From Melieria omissa (Eukaryota; Arthropoda; Insecta; Diptera; Ulidiidae): 64,000 nt of DNA. The DNA is taken from NCBI GenBank assembly GCA_963971225.1, contig OZ020268.1:47852404-47916403 (forward strand), written 5' to 3'. This document shows positions 61,125 through 64,000 of this stretch, piece after piece. Every line of letters starts with the position of its first letter. Position 1 is the stretch's first letter. Made by a program: the position numbers and the translations under genes. Below the pieces are notes generated by a model that ran no database searches, was not told the DNA's origin, and was given only the letters and a program-made list of their open reading frames with translations.

Positions 61125-63084
61125 CCCTTTCGCTATTTTGTTGCAATATGCTACTTTGTGGACTTCTACATGATCCATGGTACCAAGAATAATTTTATTA
61201 GTTGGTCCTTAGAATAGTCTGAAGTTTTTGAAATAATACAAATATAATAAACTGAATATTTTAGTTTAAAGAAGAAAAATATGCACTTATATTTTGCCAT
61301 AGTAAAGGAAGGAGAACCAGAAAAAATAGGAGAATTGCCTATTTTCACTATTCACTTCAGTTCATATATATTTTTTAACCCTTTCGCTATAGATTTTTAC
61401 TGAGGAAAGTTAAAATTTAAAATTGTATGTGGTAATGTTAGCAACATTCCATAAGAAATTTTTTAATTTTTATACTTGGACCCTGTATTTTAGAGTGTTT
61501 TTCTATGAGTGCAACCACATCGTTGTGTCACTTAAACATTCAACTTTTTACACATAAGAAACATATGAATATTTATTAATTTACTTCAGCCAAAATTAAA
61601 AAACAAAAGTATCTAAATTAAAAGAAAACATAAAATTAAAAAGTTATCTAATTTTTCAGCTTCTTCTTCATTTACTATGTCAAAATATACCATTAAAAAA
61701 GTGTACCATTGAGAAGTGTCCTTAACTCTTCAATTCCCAGTGTCACCTGTAGGTGACAGATGCTTAATCTTTTTTTTTCTATCAGGTGTACAACTTTGCT
61801 TCCGCCGTTTTTTCCCAAAATTAAAAGCTTTATTGCGAAAAAGTGCTTACAGATGTATTATTCAAAGTATTGTCCGTCGCTAGCGACAACTTTCTCCCAT
61901 CTTTCTGGCAATTTTCGGATCCCGGCTCGAAAAAAGGAGTCCTCTTTTGACGCTATCCATGAAGCAATCCATTTTTCCAATTCTTCGAAGGATTGAAAAT
62001 GTTGATCTGCCAGGCCGTGTGCCATCGAACGGAATAGGTGGAAGTCAGAAGGGGCGACATCTGGGGAATACGGTGGGTGGGGCCACTTGACCACTTTTGC
62101 GACGTGAGGCCGAGCATTGTCGTGTTGGAGGATAACTTTGTCATGTCGAAATCACCATTTTTAAAACGTTGAAACCACTCCCGACACGTTCTTTCACTCA
62201 GAGCAGCATCACCGTAAGTTTCTGAGAGCATTCGATGCGCTTAGTTGCATTTTTTTCGAATTGTAACAGAAAAGTAAAACTTCCCGCAAATGGCGAGAAT
62301 TGGGCACATAAACGGACATTTTCGAGCGTGAATAATACGAAAACAAGAACAACTGTCACTGAAACGGCGATGACAATTCGTTAGGCACTGTCCACACTCA
62401 CTTTAAAGGCATTAACATCTATGTATTTCAACCAGCCGGTACAGCCACCTATCGGAAAACGGCGGAAGCAAAGTTGTACACCTGATACCACACAGGTTTT
62501 TATTTTTAAATTCTAACATTTGTATAGCAAAGTCAATTAGTAGTACTTGTTTATTTAATTTTCCTAGTAACACTAGCGAAACGTCATTTGTCAAATTTAT
62601 TCATTTGTTTCACGCGTAGTTAAAGCAGTGCGAGTTTGTATGGTTTAAAAATTTGTTATGTATTTTTTTGTCTTATTTTATATAAAAAGAAAATTTTCTT
62701 TTTCACTATTTTGGACATGGGAATTGAAGGGTTAAACTTAAATATTCTGTTTATTAATTTCGTATTTTTCCTAAAACTTCAAACTATTCTAAGGACCAAT
62801 AAAAAAATGTATTCCTGAAACCATAGAGGGTTCAGACGTCCACAAAGTAGCATGTTCCCATATGGCAACAAAATAGAAAATGGGTTAAGTAAATTAAGAA
62901 ATATTCTATGTTTATTTATGCGTACAAAATTGTAGGTCTAAGCAGTTATTACAGCCACAACGATTGCTCTCACATGAAAACACTTCATAAATTATTACGG
63001 AATATTTTTTTATATAAACACAGAAGACTAAATCGATAAATTAAAAAAAGTACCTTTCTTCAGTAGAAACCTGTAGCAGAAGGG
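61125..63084. mobile_element. nest of TTAA-bounded inverted-repeat elements (piggyBac-type MITEs)
   Basis: Three pairs of inverted ends each abut TTAA. Pair 1 is 61125 (CCCTTTCGCTATTTTGTTGC) with 62884. The match runs about 115 bases, through GTAG-CTACTTTGTGGAC and TTGGTCCTTAGAATAGT. Pair 2 is 61380 (CCCTTTCGCTATAGATTTTT, ACTGAGGAAAG) with 63084. Pair 3 is 61726 (CTCTTCAATTCCCAG) with 62731. Pair 3 lies inside pair 1, while pair 2 is interleaved with pair 1. No transposase of this superfamily is present. Confidence 0.68.
61782..62485 (-). mobile_element. internally deleted mariner transposon, 704 bp
   Basis: TA (61780-61781 and 62486-62487) flanks perfect 30-base inverted ends starting TCAGGTGTACAACTTTGCTT. 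On the minus strand the first part codes LSERTCREWFQRFKNGDFD, part of the N-terminal HTH region. The frame then jumps to VILQHDNARPHVAKVVKWPH, followed by YSPDVAPSDFHLFRSM and a mostly intact C-terminus ending near 61858. The second and third catalytic Asp (HDNARPH, YSPD) remain. The middle with the first Asp is deleted and the parts are out of frame. Perfect ends point to a recent insertion. Confidence 0.9.
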
Positions 63085-64000
63085 TTAAGTAATTTATTTA
63101 TTAAAACATTAAATTTAGTTAATAATTGTTACTTACATAATTATAAATATTTATTTTGTCAAGCAATTAAATAAGTTTTATGAATTTTATGAATTTTTTT
63201 TATTTTGTATTAATTAATTTTTGCTTTTATTAATAATTTTTTTATATAAATTATGGATTAATTTATTAGTTAATAAAATATTAACTATTAACTAACTGTT
63301 TAATAAAACTATATCAAAAATTAAAACATTGTCAAAACTTATTAATAAAAATTATTTTATAAATACATATAGATTATTTTGAAAACTTAATTCAAATAAA
63401 AAATTAATCAATTAAATTGATTTAAAAAAAATTAATTTTATAGAAATGTATTTTTACAACTTCTTAATTTTTGTATTATTTGAACTAAGATTTTTAGAAA
63501 GAAAACATAACAAGTAACAACAGTAACAGTAACAGTGACAGAATCCCATATGGGTTTCTTATAGAAATTTAAAAGAATAATTGAAGTTTACAAAAAATTA
63601 ACTCATGTTAAACCCGACTACAATTAAAACACAACCAAGCAAGATTTTCTTAATTGAAATTGAATTATTTAGCTGTTTTCTAACGTGTCATAAGTAAATT
63701 AATAATTAATAAATAACAATTGCATCAATTTAAGTAAATATATTTAATAGTAAAATCGATCACAAACTCACAATTCCAATGCAATGAAGGCCTGTTGGAA
63801 AATACATATTCGTAGTTATCTACTAAGTGTGTTCATAGTGCAATGAAGGCAGTAATAGGAAAACATATAAAAAGCTTGGCTCTCAAGTCGAAGTTTTTTC
63901 TGTAGTTCGCACATTGGCATTTGCGAATTTTTCAAATTTACTTCAGTTCTCTTCGAAAATTGTTTGTTCCTATAGTTTTGATAAAATAGTCTTAAAATAT
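62886..64000. other. no gene seen
   Basis: AT-rich. Near the end, CAATGAAGGC occurs twice (63782, 63841), and (CAGTAA)n-like AACAGTAACAGTAACAGTGA lies at 63518-63537. Nothing else supported. Confidence 0.45.

Overview
The window is eukaryotic, intron-rich and AT-rich DNA from a higher fly (Diptera). It carries one protein-coding gene that I can identify: shaggy (sgg), the GSK-3 beta / zeste-white 3 kinase of Wnt, Hedgehog and Notch signalling, on the + strand. The assembled kinase domain is close to what I know of Drosophila Shaggy. The introns are much longer than in a compact genome and are full of decayed transposons, and a dispersed GGTTAGGTTAGG-type repeat is present. I infer a cyclorrhaphan fly with an expanded genome, possibly a tephritid fruit fly; the species call is inference.

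Layout. Bases 1 to about 20,460 have no recognisable gene. They hold T-rich low-complexity DNA, short-TIR DNA transposons (3292-3535, 3746-5039, 15245-15530), a tRNA-derived SINE (10346-10560), a diverged tandem array (9180-10060), and the upstream and 5' UTR region of the long sgg form. The first coding exon (20464-22021) is an unusually large exon for the long N-terminal extension (519 codons), with two DEVD caspase-type motifs. A 19-kb intron follows, filled with transposon remnants (a Tc1-like element with a SINE inserted in it, LINE RNase H pieces, tandem mariner fragments). It also holds an unassigned coding-like segment near 37.1-37.6 kb and a GC-rich island near 39.8-40.5 kb. The remaining sgg exons are 40961-41080, 42778-42968, 43040-43123, 44736-44846, 44922-45159, 46862-47055, an optional 47360-47416, 49206-49395 and 49471-49638. 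There are then two alternative last exons, 50376-50383 (Asp-Ser-stop) and 55022-55410 (a long Gly/Ala/Ser/Gln tail). All junction phases agree. The long form is 953 aa with the short tail or 1080 aa with the long tail, plus 19 aa if the cassette is used. Bases 55.4-64 kb are A-rich 3' UTR or flank, a small Cys-rich ORF, and a nest of TTAA-bounded inverted-repeat elements with an internally deleted mariner inside.

The points most worth follow-up are the 19-codon cassette exon at the same place in the kinase domain as the vertebrate neuronal GSK3-beta exon 8A insert; the GC-AG intron that controls entry to the C-terminal tails; a tandem array that delivers seven TGCATG (RBFOX-type) sites to the intron before the long-tail exon; four perfect copies of the palindrome ATTGCATGCAAT around 36-38 kb; and the two DEVD sites. 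No expression data were available, so isoform structures rest on splice signals, frame and family knowledge only.
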